Origin: an uncultured bacterium
Lineage (GTDB): Bacteria; Cyanobacteriota; Vampirovibrionia; Gastranaerophilales; Gastranaerophilaceae
DNA: 64,000 nucleotides
Reading direction: 5' to 3'
Assembly (NCBI GenBank): GCA_950022495.1
Contig: CATLLJ010000003.1
Coordinates: forward strand, 76,277 to 140,276
Numbering within the stretch: the stretch's first letter is position 1; the number at the start of each line of letters is the position of its first letter. Position numbers and translations under genes: made by a program. Of this stretch, positions 1 to 9,685 are shown in pieces. The notes under the pieces were generated by a model, which saw nothing but the letters and a program-made list of their open reading frames with translations, ran no database searches and was not told where the DNA came from.

Positions 1-493
1 CTTGAAATTCAGTACAAGCTCTTACACATGCTCCGCAGAGAATACATTTGTTAGGGTCTCTAACTAATGATGGACTGCTGTCATCAACCGGTAAATAGTC
101 TTCCAAATCTTTATCAGGGAACCTGATATCTTTAATGCCGTATTCTTCGGCGTATTTTTGAAGTTCGCAATTACCGCTTCTGTCGCAGGTAAGACATTTT
201 TTGTCGTGGTTTGCAAGAAGAAGTTCAAGAACAGTTTTTCTGATTCTTCTTGTTTTTTCTGTATTCAAATGAATTTTTAAACCGTTTTCAGGCGGCATTG
301 TACAAGATGATTGAATTCCGCGTCCTTCAACTTCAACAACGCACATTCTGCAAGCTCCGAAAGATGTTAAATCAGGGCGGTAACAGAATGTAGGAACATT
401 CATTCCTGCTTTTCTGATAACTTCCAACAGGTTAGGTTCATCGGTGAATTCAACCTCTTTTCCGTCTATAAATAATACTTTTTTATCTGTCAT
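1..493 (-). CDS. hydA: FeFe-hydrogenase large subunit HydA, N-terminal part (cut by window edge)
   Basis: Translation from the ATG at 491-493 gives a NuoG/HydA-type N-terminus beginning MTDKKVLFIDGKEV. It continues with a plant-ferredoxin-like [2Fe-2S] domain (CYRPDLTSFGACRMC), a His/Cys cluster region (CDRSGNCELQ) and the start of a 2[4Fe-4S] ferredoxin domain (CILCGACVRACTEFQ). About 164 codons are inside the window; the H-cluster domain would lie beyond base 1. It is the third gene of a hydC-hydB-hydA run, and hydE at 61210-62211 supports a hydrogenase. NuoG of a complex I-like enzyme is the alternative, because the catalytic domain is not visible. Confidence 0.8.
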   Translation of the reverse strand, partial: MTDKKVLFIDGKEVEFTDEPNLLEVIRKAGMNVPTFCYRPDLTSFGACRMCVVEVEGRGIQSSCTMPPENGLKIHLNTEKTRRIRKTVLELLLANHDKKCLTCDRSGNCELQKYAEEYGIKDIRFPDKDLEDYLPVDDSSPSLVRDPNKCILCGACVRACTEFQ

Positions 494-520
494 TTTTTAA
501 TTCCTTTTTCTTTTAATCAA

Positions 521-561
521 CCCCTCCTCGAAATCAAAGATTTCGGTCCTCCCTCAAGGGG
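521..561. repeat. Inverted-repeat hairpin between hydB and hydA
   Basis: The short hydB-hydA gap holds CGAAATC-AAA-GATTTCG (529-545), flanked by CCCCT at 521-525 and AGGGG at 557-561, so a long interrupted hairpin can form. No T-run follows on the coding (minus) strand. It may be an mRNA-processing or stability hairpin, or a small dispersed repeat; the sequence cannot decide. Confidence 0.5.
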
Positions 562-578
562 AGAACATGAGTATCGGG

Positions 579-2441
579 TTACTCTAAAACTATCGCTTTG
601 AACGGACAATTTGTTAAACAAGCTTCGCACTTGATACATTTAGATTGATCAATGTGATGAGGCTGTTTAACTGTTCCTGAAATTGCACCAACAGGACAAG
701 TTCTGGCACATTTTGTACAGCCTTTACAAAGAGATTCTTCAATAACAATCTTCTTCATTGCGGTACAAACACCTGCCGGACATTTTTTATCCTTAATGTG
801 TGCAATATATTCATCTCTAAAGTATTTCAAAGTAGAAAGAACCGGATTTGGTGCAGTTTTACCTAAACCGCATAAAGAACCGTCTTTAACTGTTTGAGCA
901 AGTTCTTCCAATAGTTCAAGGTCTTTCATTTCACCTTTGCCTGCTACGATTTTTTCTAAAATCTTAAGCATATTCTTTGTACCTTCACGGCACGGAACAC
1001 ATTTACCGCAGCTTTCGTGTTGTGTGAAGTTCATAAAGAATCTTGCAACTTCAACGATACAAGTATCTTCAGCCATAACAACAAGTCCGCCGGAACCAAC
1101 CATTGCACCTGCTTTGATTAAGTTATCGTAATCCATAGGGATATCAAGATGTTCTTCTGTCAAGCAGCCGCCTGAAGGTCCGCCGATTTGTACAGCTTTG
1201 AATTTCTTACCGTTACGAACTCCGCCGCCGATATCGAAAATGATTTCTCTTAGGGTTGTACCCATCGGAACTTCAATAAGACCTGTATTATTAACTTCGC
1301 CTGTTAATGCAAAAGTTTTTGTACCTTTTGAAGTTTCTGTTCCCATAGAACTAAACCAGTCTGCACCTTTTAGTATAATAACAGGTACATTGGCAAGAGT
1401 TTCTACGTTATTAATAAGGGTTGGTCTGCCAAATAAACCTTTATTTGCAGGGAATGGCGGTTTTGGTCTTGGCATTCCGCGTTCACCTTCAATTGATGCG
1501 ATAAGAGCTGTTTCTTCACCGCAAACAAAAGCTCCTGCACCTTCTTTAATATGAATGTCAAGGTTAAAACCTGAACCCATAATATTTTGACCTAATAAAT
1601 GTCTTTCTTCTGCATCTGCAATAGCTTTTCTTAAACGTTTAATTGCCAATGGGTATTCTGCACGAACATAAATATAAGCTTCGTCAGCCCCGATTGCAAA
1701 TGCTGCAATCGCAATACCTTCTAATAATTTATGAGGGTCGCCTTCCATAACGGATCTGTCCATAAATGCACCAGGGTCACCTTCGTCACCGTTACAAACA
1801 ACGTAAGATTTTCCGCCTTTATTTGCCGCAGTAAATCTCCATTTACGACCTGTTGGGAAGCCGCCGCCGCCTCTTCCGCGTAGTCCTGATTTTTCAATTT
1901 CATCAACAACCGCCTCAGGATTATTTTCTTCTAAAACTTTTGCCAGAGCTTCGTAACCGCGTACCGCAATTGCTTCATCTAAACATTCTGCGTTTATGTG
2001 TCCGCAATTTGCTAAAGCTGTTCGAGTCTGCTTTGCATAGAAATTGATGTCTTCACTTCTGTGAATTTTTTCATGTGATTTTGGATCTGTATATAAAAGT
2101 CTTTCAACAGGTTTGTTGTTTTTAATATGACTTTCATATATTTCTTCAACATCTTCAAGATGAACTTTAACATAAGTTACATCTTTGTCAGGGATAATAA
2201 CCAGAACACCTTGTTCACAGAAGCCGTGGCATCCTGTTGGAACAATTGTCATCTTGTCATAATCTGATAATACAGAAACATCTGCACCAAGTTCTTTAAA
2301 TTTTTCAATAATACTTAATGAACCATTAGCTACACATCCTGTACCTGCACAAACAAGAACTCTAAGTCCCTGTTTTTTTATTTCTTCCTGAGCTTTTAAT
2401 TGCTCTTGTCTTATATCCATATTTAATGCTGTTTTTTCCAT
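579..2441 (-). CDS. hydB: NADH-binding flavoprotein subunit of multimeric FeFe-hydrogenase (HydB/NuoF type)
   Basis: A 620-residue protein with the full HydB layout. A thioredoxin-like [2Fe-2S] domain comes first (C31 and C36 in VCAGTGCVANG, then TGCHGFCEQG). The NuoF core follows, with the GRGGGGFPTGRKW nucleotide/FMN-binding loop near residue 190, an SLBB region and the [4Fe-4S] site ESCGKCVPCREG. Two ferredoxin motifs end the protein (CKGCTKCARTCP and CIKCEACLTNCP). In this family the subunit oxidises or reduces NAD(P)(H) and passes electrons to HydA. Its Shine-Dalgarno AAGGAGG lies inside the end of hydC, so translation is probably coupled. HndC of NADP-reducing hydrogenases is the close alternative name. 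Confidence 0.92.
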   Translation of the reverse strand: MEKTALNMDIRQEQLKAQEEIKKQGLRVLVCAGTGCVANGSLSIIEKFKELGADVSVLSDYDKMTIVPTGCHGFCEQGVLVIIPDKDVTYVKVHLEDVEEIYESHIKNNKPVERLLYTDPKSHEKIHRSEDINFYAKQTRTALANCGHINAECLDEAIAVRGYEALAKVLEENNPEAVVDEIEKSGLRGRGGGGFPTGRKWRFTAANKGGKSYVVCNGDEGDPGAFMDRSVMEGDPHKLLEGIAIAAFAIGADEAYIYVRAEYPLAIKRLRKAIADAEERHLLGQNIMGSGFNLDIHIKEGAGAFVCGEETALIASIEGERGMPRPKPPFPANKGLFGRPTLINNVETLANVPVIILKGADWFSSMGTETSKGTKTFALTGEVNNTGLIEVPMGTTLREIIFDIGGGVRNGKKFKAVQIGGPSGGCLTEEHLDIPMDYDNLIKAGAMVGSGGLVVMAEDTCIVEVARFFMNFTQHESCGKCVPCREGTKNMLKILEKIVAGKGEMKDLELLEELAQTVKDGSLCGLGKTAPNPVLSTLKYFRDEYIAHIKDKKCPAGVCTAMKKIVIEESLCKGCTKCARTCPVGAISGTVKQPHHIDQSKCIKCEACLTNCPFKAIVLE

Positions 2442-2442
2442 A

Positions 2443-2937
2443 TTATCTTTCCTCCTTCAAAAGGGTCTCAAGAATAACTTTTATTGCATCAGAGGTCATT
2501 TGAGGATAAACCTTGCCGTTAATAACGCAGACCGGAGCAAGTCCGCAGGCACCAAGACAACTGACTGTTTCTAATGAGAACAATCCATCGTTTGTTGTCA
2601 TCTGACCATCTTTAAGATTTAGATGTGCTTTAATAGCATTTAAAACAGGCATTGAACCTCTTACGTGACATGCTGTGCCATCACAAACTTTAATTTCATA
2701 CTTACCTTTTGGGTCAAGTGAAAATTGGGCATAAAATGTAGCAACACCATACACGGTAGCTGGTGAAAGTCCTTCCATTTTTGTGCCGATGTAAATTAAC
2801 GCATCCTCAGGCAGATATCTGTATTCATCCTGAACTTTTTGTAAAATCGCAATGAGGTTAGATTTTCTTGAACCGTAAGATTCAATAATTTCATCTAACT
2901 TTCTAGTATCGATTTTACGAGAAGTCTCTGTACTCAT
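2443..2937 (-). CDS. hydC: [2Fe-2S] thioredoxin-like subunit HydC/NuoE
   Basis: A 164-residue NuoE-like protein with the four-Cys [2Fe-2S] pattern, CDGTACHVRGS and later CLGACGLAPVC, and the helical N-terminus typical of the 24-kDa subunit. I chose the ATG at 2937 because ATAGGAGTACGAG sits directly upstream; an in-frame start 12 codons earlier has no ribosome site. It is the first gene of the hydC-hydB-hydA operon and docks on HydB. Confident for the family; the hydrogenase assignment comes from its neighbours. Confidence 0.9.
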   Translation of the reverse strand: MSTETSRKIDTRKLDEIIESYGSRKSNLIAILQKVQDEYRYLPEDALIYIGTKMEGLSPATVYGVATFYAQFSLDPKGKYEIKVCDGTACHVRGSMPVLNAIKAHLNLKDGQMTTNDGLFSLETVSCLGACGLAPVCVINGKVYPQMTSDAIKVILETLLKEER

Positions 2938-3064
2938 TCTCGTACTCCTATATAAAATTGTATTAACCCACAACTGCCCTGAACACTAATTAAGACCAAA
3001 GCAATTCATGACACCAGAATAACATATTTTAACCTTTAAAAGCAAGTACTTCAATCAGATGGTT

Positions 3065-4177
3065 TTATTTGAAATTTGGTATTTCTGCACAAAGGCAGTG
3101 TATTCCGCCGTTATAATCCTTTAAAAAGCCCTGAGTATCTACAAAATGAATGTTTTCAGGTTTTATATAATCTTTAACACTGTTTATAAATGCACTATCA
3201 AAATCAAATCCTATTTTTTTAGAAATTTTTGATGTTATTCCGCATTTTTTGTTTAAATCTGATTTATTTGTAATATAAACTAATTCACCTTTAGGATTTA
3301 TATGTACGATTGCGTTCATATAGTTTAATGTGTGGCATGGTATATTTGTCTTATCTATAGTAAAAATTCTTCCAGGGACTTTTATAACGTTGTATCCGGC
3401 ATAAAGAAGTTCATTTTCGACAAGTCTCAATGGTCTATAAATAAAATTAGGCAGTTCAATGTTCATAATTTCAGCTATTAATTTGATTTTTTTTAATTGC
3501 TCTCCGACTTTTTGAATTTCAGAATCATTTTTTAAGTCGTTATTTGTTTCAATTTTTTTTATTGTTTCATTGAATCTATCCAGCCATATTTTATCGTCAG
3601 CAAGCAAAATGGTTTTGTTGTTTAAAGGTCTTATAAATAAATCTAAATGAAAATCAGCCTGCGGCATCATTCTAACAGAAGTAATATCTAAATCTTTGCA
3701 TAATGATATGATATCATCTATGCTAAACTGTCCTATTAGCAGTTCTTTTTGACCATTTTTATCCATTATAAAATAATTACCGCCTGCGGTGTGCGTATGT
3801 TGGAGTTTAGGGTTGAATTCTAATCCTAAAATTTTTGCTATTTGGGCATTAAACTTATTTATAACTTTTGGATTTAAAAGAATATTTTCAGGGGTAAATG
3901 TAATATTGTCCTGTGCCCATGTGTATTTATACCCTCCCCTAATCGGAGCATCCTGTAAAGCTAGAGATGATAAATTATTTGAGCTTATCTGATTTTGTCC
4001 TTGAATAAAAACGTCAAAATTTTGTTTTTTACCAATCTCGTGCATTTGAGCTGCGATTTTTTGAAAATCCTGAGGCAGGGTTGTTGTATATCGCATGACT
4101 ACACCTTTTAAAGGTCGGGCATCATAACCTTTAAAAGCCTGAGATTGATTATAAAGATTGTAGTTTTCTATTTTCAT
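3065..4177 (-). CDS. Guanidino-group-modifying (pentein) superfamily hydrolase-like protein
   Basis: A 370-residue protein whose C-terminus, GGIHCLCAEIPN, resembles the catalytic-Cys loop of agmatine and arginine deiminases (GGxxHCxT). Other family-like elements are HTAGGNYF near residue 130 and QADFHLDLFIRPL near residue 195, which would supply the catalytic His and acidic residue. These enzymes hydrolyse guanidino groups through a Cys-His-acid set; the substrate cannot be read here. The first 25 residues (SQAFKGYDARPLKG) look like an added leader rather than part of the fold, and similar F-G/F-K leaders occur at 20713-21060 and 63196-63591. There is no Sec signal peptide. It is a single gene between hydC and the DUF2339 gene. 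Confidence 0.55.
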   Translation of the reverse strand: MKIENYNLYNQSQAFKGYDARPLKGVVMRYTTTLPQDFQKIAAQMHEIGKKQNFDVFIQGQNQISSNNLSSLALQDAPIRGGYKYTWAQDNITFTPENILLNPKVINKFNAQIAKILGLEFNPKLQHTHTAGGNYFIMDKNGQKELLIGQFSIDDIISLCKDLDITSVRMMPQADFHLDLFIRPLNNKTILLADDKIWLDRFNETIKKIETNNDLKNDSEIQKVGEQLKKIKLIAEIMNIELPNFIYRPLRLVENELLYAGYNVIKVPGRIFTIDKTNIPCHTLNYMNAIVHINPKGELVYITNKSDLNKKCGITSKISKKIGFDFDSAFINSVKDYIKPENIHFVDTQGFLKDYNGGIHCLCAEIPNFK

Positions 4178-4236
4178 TTAAATTTTATACTTTCCTCTTT
4201 GATATAAAAACTATGAAAATAAAATTTGCTACGTTA

Positions 4237-6360
4237 TTATTTTGACGAATTTTTTCTTGATGTATAAATATATGAAACCAGCATCAAAATAATTCCTAAT
4301 GCAAGAAATGCAATTAATTTATATAAAGGTTCAACTTTTGCTAAGTCATATATAAATATTCTGAAAATTGTCAAAATTATCATAAAAATTCCTGAATTTA
4401 TCAGATATCGTTTGTTTGACAGAATTCCATAAATCGTTATGCCGCCGGAATACAGCACCCAGGCAAGAGAAATTAAGTAATTGAAATTACCGCTTATGTA
4501 TACAATTCCAATGCTTTCAAAATGAATTAGGAATAAGCCTAAAAATACTGCCAGATATTTAAAAAAGTCTGTTTTATACCATTTTGAGAATATAATACTT
4601 GTCGTTATTGCAGTAAGATATGCGGCTGTTCTTATGTTTGTAACAGGCATGTAACCGTTTTGAAGATGATAATCATAAGTGTTTAGCAATAATGTAAACA
4701 TTGTAATCGGGAAGATTATCCAGCTTGCGATATTAAATAAAACATACTTTGTCTGCTGGTATAATTTTTGGGTTTGCAACGCATAAATAAACCCGATAAT
4801 TGTATAAATTAAACATTTATTAACTTGAATATAATTTTTATCAAGAGAGTTATTTGCTATTATTGAATTCAGTTCTCCAACTATATATAAGTAAGCTAGA
4901 GAAATACCTCCAAATGTTAATAAGTTGAATGTTTCTTTATCACTGTTCTTTAATAAAAATGCAGAGCCTAATATTGATAGAATAGGTATGCCAAAAACCA
5001 GAGTTCTAAAGTTTAGTATTGGCGTATAATCTGCAAATATACAGAAATCGCCGTTGTATTTTGCAAGCAGGGCTCCGGCAAAAGCTGTTGAACAAAATAA
5101 AATAACACTTCCGGTCAGGTATTTTTGTTTGAATTTAGATACCAGGACAGCTAATATAACTGCAATAACTGACCATGATATAACACTGGAAATATCATTT
5201 AGCAGGAAGAATATTCCAAGCCATGCATTTAGTAATATATAATGTACGTAGGTTTTGTACAGCTGGTTTTTAAGTATATATGAATATACAGCGATTCCTG
5301 CATATATAAATGCGGTTACTCCAAATAAATATCCTAGAGACGTATGTGCATTATGGAATAATAGAATTGAGAAAATTGTTAAAACTGCATAATTTATGAT
5401 ACTTAATGAGTATCCTGTTTTACTTGACTTATCCCGCAAAATATCATATAGAAGATAAATCCCCCACAACCCAAGCGGATAAGTGACTTTTACGGGTTCT
5501 ATCACGTATGGCATAAATGCAAACATTGTAATAATCAAGTTTATTATATTAATATAACTATAGCGTTGATTTCTTAATGTATAGACAATAGAAACAAGAT
5601 TTAAGAATATCAGATACCACATTGAAGCTTCATAAGTTGTTCCTGAAAATATTGGTGTCAGATAGCCGCCGATAAGTCCGATAACAAGCATTGATGGAGT
5701 TTTCATTTTTTCTGAAATGATAAATGTTGCAAGTAAAAGCAACGCACCCATACTTATTGCTGTTCCAGTATTGTACAGGTTGAACATTGAATATCCGCAG
5801 AATGATGTAATAAATAATGTTGCAAATCCTGTTCCAAGCAAAACTTCAGAATAATTTTTTAAATTATCTTTTTTATGCATGTAAAATGCACTTCCAATCA
5901 TTGCAAAGCCAGCGAAAAAGCTGAATATTATTTTCATAAGCGGAGTTATTGTAATAAATGGTGAAATAAGTTTGATAAAAATTACAACTGCAATTATTAT
6001 TGCAATTGCACCAATTTTATTAAAAATATTTCCTAAAAATACATTTTGTAATTCAAAATCGCTTTTTTCATTGGTAACTTCAATATATTTCGGAGGTGTT
6101 TTTATGTTTTTTTCAGGTGTAATATCCGCTTCACATTTTGTTATAACTTCAGGTTTAACCGGTTGTTCTATTTTCTCTGGGATAATTTTTTCAACAGGCT
6201 TTTGAGGTTCCGGTTGTGTATTATTAGCTTGAAGTTTGCTGATTGTTTTAGTCAAATAATCCACAGTTTTAGACACGGATGCGACTTTTTCGCTTAATAT
6301 TATAAGTCCAATCAATATCCCAACAAAAAGCAATGTATTAAAAAAGAATAAAATAACCAT
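4237..6360 (-). CDS. DUF2339 polytopic membrane protein
   Basis: A 707-residue protein. An N-terminal membrane helix (residues 3-22) is followed by a coiled-coil stretch and a Pro/Lys/Glu-rich linker to about residue 100. The rest is nearly continuous hydrophobic segments to the C-terminus, with a short basic tail. The GLIGGYLTPIFSGT loop and FNKIGAIAIIIAVVIF entry helix match what I know of DUF2339 proteins, whose function is unknown. The start is supported by AGGGGG seven bases upstream. It stands alone, so neighbours add nothing. Confidence 0.75.
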   Translation of the reverse strand: MVILFFFNTLLFVGILIGLIILSEKVASVSKTVDYLTKTISKLQANNTQPEPQKPVEKIIPEKIEQPVKPEVITKCEADITPEKNIKTPPKYIEVTNEKSDFELQNVFLGNIFNKIGAIAIIIAVVIFIKLISPFITITPLMKIIFSFFAGFAMIGSAFYMHKKDNLKNYSEVLLGTGFATLFITSFCGYSMFNLYNTGTAISMGALLLLATFIISEKMKTPSMLVIGLIGGYLTPIFSGTTYEASMWYLIFLNLVSIVYTLRNQRYSYINIINLIITMFAFMPYVIEPVKVTYPLGLWGIYLLYDILRDKSSKTGYSLSIINYAVLTIFSILLFHNAHTSLGYLFGVTAFIYAGIAVYSYILKNQLYKTYVHYILLNAWLGIFFLLNDISSVISWSVIAVILAVLVSKFKQKYLTGSVILFCSTAFAGALLAKYNGDFCIFADYTPILNFRTLVFGIPILSILGSAFLLKNSDKETFNLLTFGGISLAYLYIVGELNSIIANNSLDKNYIQVNKCLIYTIIGFIYALQTQKLYQQTKYVLFNIASWIIFPITMFTLLLNTYDYHLQNGYMPVTNIRTAAYLTAITTSIIFSKWYKTDFFKYLAVFLGLFLIHFESIGIVYISGNFNYLISLAWVLYSGGITIYGILSNKRYLINSGIFMIILTIFRIFIYDLAKVEPLYKLIAFLALGIILMLVSYIYTSRKNSSK

Positions 6361-6406
6361 AAATCCCCCTTAAGTATATATTACGAAAAATTTTAAGGGG
6401 AGTAAA

Positions 6407-7036
6407 TTATATTAATTTATCGCAATAATCCGCAATCGGGCATTTATCACACATTGGTTTAATAGGTTTGCAAACATTTTGTCCGTGAGTAACAAGCAGT
6501 GTGTTTATTGGAATCCAGAGTTCAATCGGTAGTTTTTCACGTAGTGCAAATTCAGTTTCTTCGGGAGTCTTTGTTTTTATGTAGCCAAGTCTGTTGAAAA
6601 TTCTGTGAACATGTACATCAACGCAAATTGCAGGTTCTCCATAGCCTAAAGTCATAACAAGGTTTGCAGTTTTTCTGCCGACTCCGCGGAATTTACAAAG
6701 TTCGTCAATACTATTTGGAACTTTTCCATCTAAATCTTCAACAATTTTTTTTGATAATTCTATAATTTGACCTGCTTTATTTTTATAAAATCCTACAGGG
6801 TAAATTGCATTTGCAAGTTCTTCTTCACTTATCCGCATCATTTCTTGCGGAGTTTTAGCGAGTTCAAGCATCCTTAATGTTGCAGGATAAGTTGTTTTGT
6901 CATTTGTTCTCAGGCTTAAAATACAAGCGATTAAAACTAAGTATGGATCTTTAAAGTTATCCATAAGTTTTACAAAATCGCTTTGCGGCTGTTTTGCCTC
7001 TTCCAGAATTTTAATAGCTTCTTTTATGTTTTTCAT
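6407..7036 (-). CDS. nth: Endonuclease III (DNA glycosylase/AP lyase)
   Basis: A 209-residue protein, the normal length. It has the helix-hairpin-helix FRGVGRKTANLVM with the catalytic Lys, the catalytic Asp in CVDVHVHRI, and a C-terminal [4Fe-4S] loop C-x6-C-x2-C-x5-C (CKPIKPMCDKCPIADYC). It removes oxidised pyrimidines in base excision repair. Its start codon overlaps the lpxK stop as TAATG, so the two genes are translationally coupled despite unrelated roles. Confidence 0.95.
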   Translation of the reverse strand: MKNIKEAIKILEEAKQPQSDFVKLMDNFKDPYLVLIACILSLRTNDKTTYPATLRMLELAKTPQEMMRISEEELANAIYPVGFYKNKAGQIIELSKKIVEDLDGKVPNSIDELCKFRGVGRKTANLVMTLGYGEPAICVDVHVHRIFNRLGYIKTKTPEETEFALREKLPIELWIPINTLLVTHGQNVCKPIKPMCDKCPIADYCDKLI

Positions 7037-8055
7037 TATTTAAGCAGTCCTTCAACATCAATAACAGTTTTTAATCGTAATGCAAAGATGTTATCACGGT
7101 CAAATCTTGCCAGTTTTACTGCATCTTTTTCAGTTGTAATTATGCTGCCTGTTATATCAACAATGTCAATAGGTGAGTACTGGTGATGGTCGTCAAACGT
7201 AATTGTTTTAGTTACATTAAAACCTGATAAAAAGTCGTAGAATTGCTGCGGCTGTCCTATTGCACTCATTGCAGTAACCTCAATACCTTCCATTAGTCGT
7301 TGACCCGTTTTAATATTGTATACATATTCAGGTTCTGTATAACAAAGGTGTGTTGGTATTTTTAATCTTTTTTGCATTATTTTTGCAACTTTTTCTGCTG
7401 TGTCGTGTTTGAAGTTTTTACTTACGACTACAAGTTTGTCAATTCTGTCAAGTGCCTCAGGACCTTCTCTAAGCGGACCGGCAGGCAGTAAAAGTTCGTT
7501 GCCGAAACCTTTGACACTGTCCATTAATACTATATCAATATCCCTATGCAGTTTTCTGTGTTGAAATCCGTCATCTAAAATAATATATTGAATTCCAAAT
7601 TTATTAACAGCATATTTTGCCGCGTTATATCTGTTTTTGCAGGTAAAGACATAACACCCCGGAGTGTTTTGAGAAAGCCAAAATGGTTCATCACCAGCTT
7701 CTACTGCATCAAAATATATTGTTTTGCCGTCTGAAATCATGTTGATGATTGAATTGTTTAATCTTCCGCCATACCCTCTGGACACTATAGCGACTTTTAA
7801 TCCAAGATTTACAAGGTATTTTGCAATTTCAGATACTACTGGGGTTTTTCCAACACCTCCGGTTGTCATATTCCCGACAGAAATCACAAAGGCATCAACT
7901 TTTTTAGGTTTTAGCCAGCCTTTATCATAGAAAAAGTTCTTTGCCCTGCTGCCAATGCTGTAAAATACTGAACAGAATTTCAAAAATTCAAATAAAACTC
8001 CGTTAGGTTCTCTAGTATAATGTATTTGTGTAATTTTAGTCTTTAAATTCATCAT
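7036..8055 (-). CDS. lpxK: Tetraacyldisaccharide 4'-kinase (lipid A synthesis)
   Basis: A 339-residue protein with the LpxK Walker A in VGNMTTGGVGKTPVV and the signature ILDDGFQHRKLHRDIDIVL. It phosphorylates the 4' position of the lipid A disaccharide at the inner membrane, which implies an LPS-bearing outer membrane. It follows the MCE gene by four bases and overlaps nth by one base. Two adjacent ATG codons open the gene, and no clear Shine-Dalgarno is seen, consistent with coupling to the upstream gene. Confidence 0.95.
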   Translation of the reverse strand: MMNLKTKITQIHYTREPNGVLFEFLKFCSVFYSIGSRAKNFFYDKGWLKPKKVDAFVISVGNMTTGGVGKTPVVSEIAKYLVNLGLKVAIVSRGYGGRLNNSIINMISDGKTIYFDAVEAGDEPFWLSQNTPGCYVFTCKNRYNAAKYAVNKFGIQYIILDDGFQHRKLHRDIDIVLMDSVKGFGNELLLPAGPLREGPEALDRIDKLVVVSKNFKHDTAEKVAKIMQKRLKIPTHLCYTEPEYVYNIKTGQRLMEGIEVTAMSAIGQPQQFYDFLSGFNVTKTITFDDHHQYSPIDIVDITGSIITTEKDAVKLARFDRDNIFALRLKTVIDVEGLLK

Positions 8056-8059
8056 AATA

Positions 8060-9427
8060 TTAGAATAGCAATCTGAATAGCAAGAATCGTTTATTTAATT
8101 TGTCAGAGAATTTTCTCAAGTTTGAAGTTGTAACAACTGTATCTTCGACAATTCTCTTTAAGTCAGATGCTTGATTTGGACTTGTTGGACTTACGCAATT
8201 TACAGCTTCAAGTGCAGTTGATACTTCTACCATTGCGTTATTGACATTGGTAATAGCAGAAGTAATTTGACCTTTAAGTTTATCATCACGTGTCATAGAA
8301 TTTACGCTTTCACTGATTTGAGCAAGGTTTTCTGAAATAATCTTAAGGTTTTTACCTGTTTGTTCAGCATCAGCAGCATCCATAATCTTGTTCAGGTTTT
8401 GAGATAATTTATCTACAGAGTCTGCGGTTGATAACAATGTCTTTTTAAATTGTTTATCGCCGATAATATTATTAACATTTGCAGATAGTTTTCCAAAATC
8501 TTCAGTTGCCTGCTGTGTCATTGCAAGAAGTTGTTCAATATCTTGTTTTGAAGAATCAAGTAATGTATCAACTTTATCAAGAGTAACGCTTGAACGTGCA
8601 GATAATGCATTAACATTTGCAATAGTTCTTTTTAAATCAATAATAGTTTCGTCAGTTAAAATTTCATTAACCTTCTGGGTTGTTTCAGTCAGGGTTTCTG
8701 CCGCTCTATACTGCCAATCCATAAAGTCAGATAATCTTAACGGTTCAATAATAGTGTATGGTGATTTTTGTTTTGGATATTGAAGCGGAAGTTCATCTAA
8801 CGGAACTATTCTTAGTTTCAATGAATCTTCATCTCTAACTGCTGAACCTCTTAAAAATTCCGGCAGAATTAAACCCGGAAGGTTAATAAAGTATTCAACT
8901 TTATAAGCTTTTGGTGTTGAGATGCTGTTTTTATAATTAAAAGGTATAGAATCTCTGGTTACAACTTCTGCACCTTTAATTACTCCGACATCATAGTATT
9001 TGCCGCTTAATTTCATTTGTACTTTATCGTTTTTATATAATATTTTGTTATCCACCATTGGAATATATATAGTATTTACTTTTGGTGGCGTTATTTCTAA
9101 GAATAATTCACCTATAAGACCTGATTGCTGAATTGAAAAAGAGGATGCTTCCGGAATTTGTACAGATGGATCTGTAATTACAAATTTAACGTTAACAAAA
9201 CTGTCTTCACCTTCAACAATCGGGGTTATTTCTTCAACCTGACCGACTTTTAAGCCCATTATTTGAACTCCGGCTCCGGGTCTTAATCCGTTTACATCTT
9301 TGAATTGTATTTCAATTCTTTTTGCAGATGAAAAAGCTCTTCCTTTTACTTTTAATACTGTTCCAACTAAAAGAATTAATGCTGCCAGTGTCAGTAATCC
9401 AACTTTGAAAGATGAAGAAAATTTCAT
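8060..9427 (-). CDS. MCE/MlaD-domain lipid-transport protein
   Basis: A 455-residue protein: one N-terminal membrane anchor (about residues 8-26), an MCE domain around residues 36-115 (DVNGLRPGAGVQIMGLKVGQVEEI), then a long helical, probably coiled-coil region with many Ser/Thr/Asn residues. MCE proteins form hexameric periplasmic tubes that move lipids between membranes. No permease (MlaE) or ATPase (MlaF) gene is adjacent; lpxK follows directly. The long C-terminal helix is closer to PqiB/LetB-like or cyanobacterial single-MCE proteins than to short MlaD. Confidence 0.85.
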   Translation of the reverse strand: MKFSSSFKVGLLTLAALILLVGTVLKVKGRAFSSAKRIEIQFKDVNGLRPGAGVQIMGLKVGQVEEITPIVEGEDSFVNVKFVITDPSVQIPEASSFSIQQSGLIGELFLEITPPKVNTIYIPMVDNKILYKNDKVQMKLSGKYYDVGVIKGAEVVTRDSIPFNYKNSISTPKAYKVEYFINLPGLILPEFLRGSAVRDEDSLKLRIVPLDELPLQYPKQKSPYTIIEPLRLSDFMDWQYRAAETLTETTQKVNEILTDETIIDLKRTIANVNALSARSSVTLDKVDTLLDSSKQDIEQLLAMTQQATEDFGKLSANVNNIIGDKQFKKTLLSTADSVDKLSQNLNKIMDAADAEQTGKNLKIISENLAQISESVNSMTRDDKLKGQITSAITNVNNAMVEVSTALEAVNCVSPTSPNQASDLKRIVEDTVVTTSNLRKFSDKLNKRFLLFRLLF

Positions 9428-9685
9428 TATAAACCTTTCTCTACTAAAACAATTTATATTTATTCAATATTATTTTATCAGAAACATATTTGTTCTGTAA
9501 AGTTTTTAAAGTAAAGGGTGGATTCAGGTATTTGAAAATACATTAAATAGTTGATTTTTGTCTAAAAGAATACATAAAACTTAATAATTAAAGTATAATT
9601 ATTATAGATTACCTTGACTTTAGGAAAAATATTATTAAACCCTTAGTAAAGGTAGAAAACTAAATAAAACAGAAGGAGAACTTAT

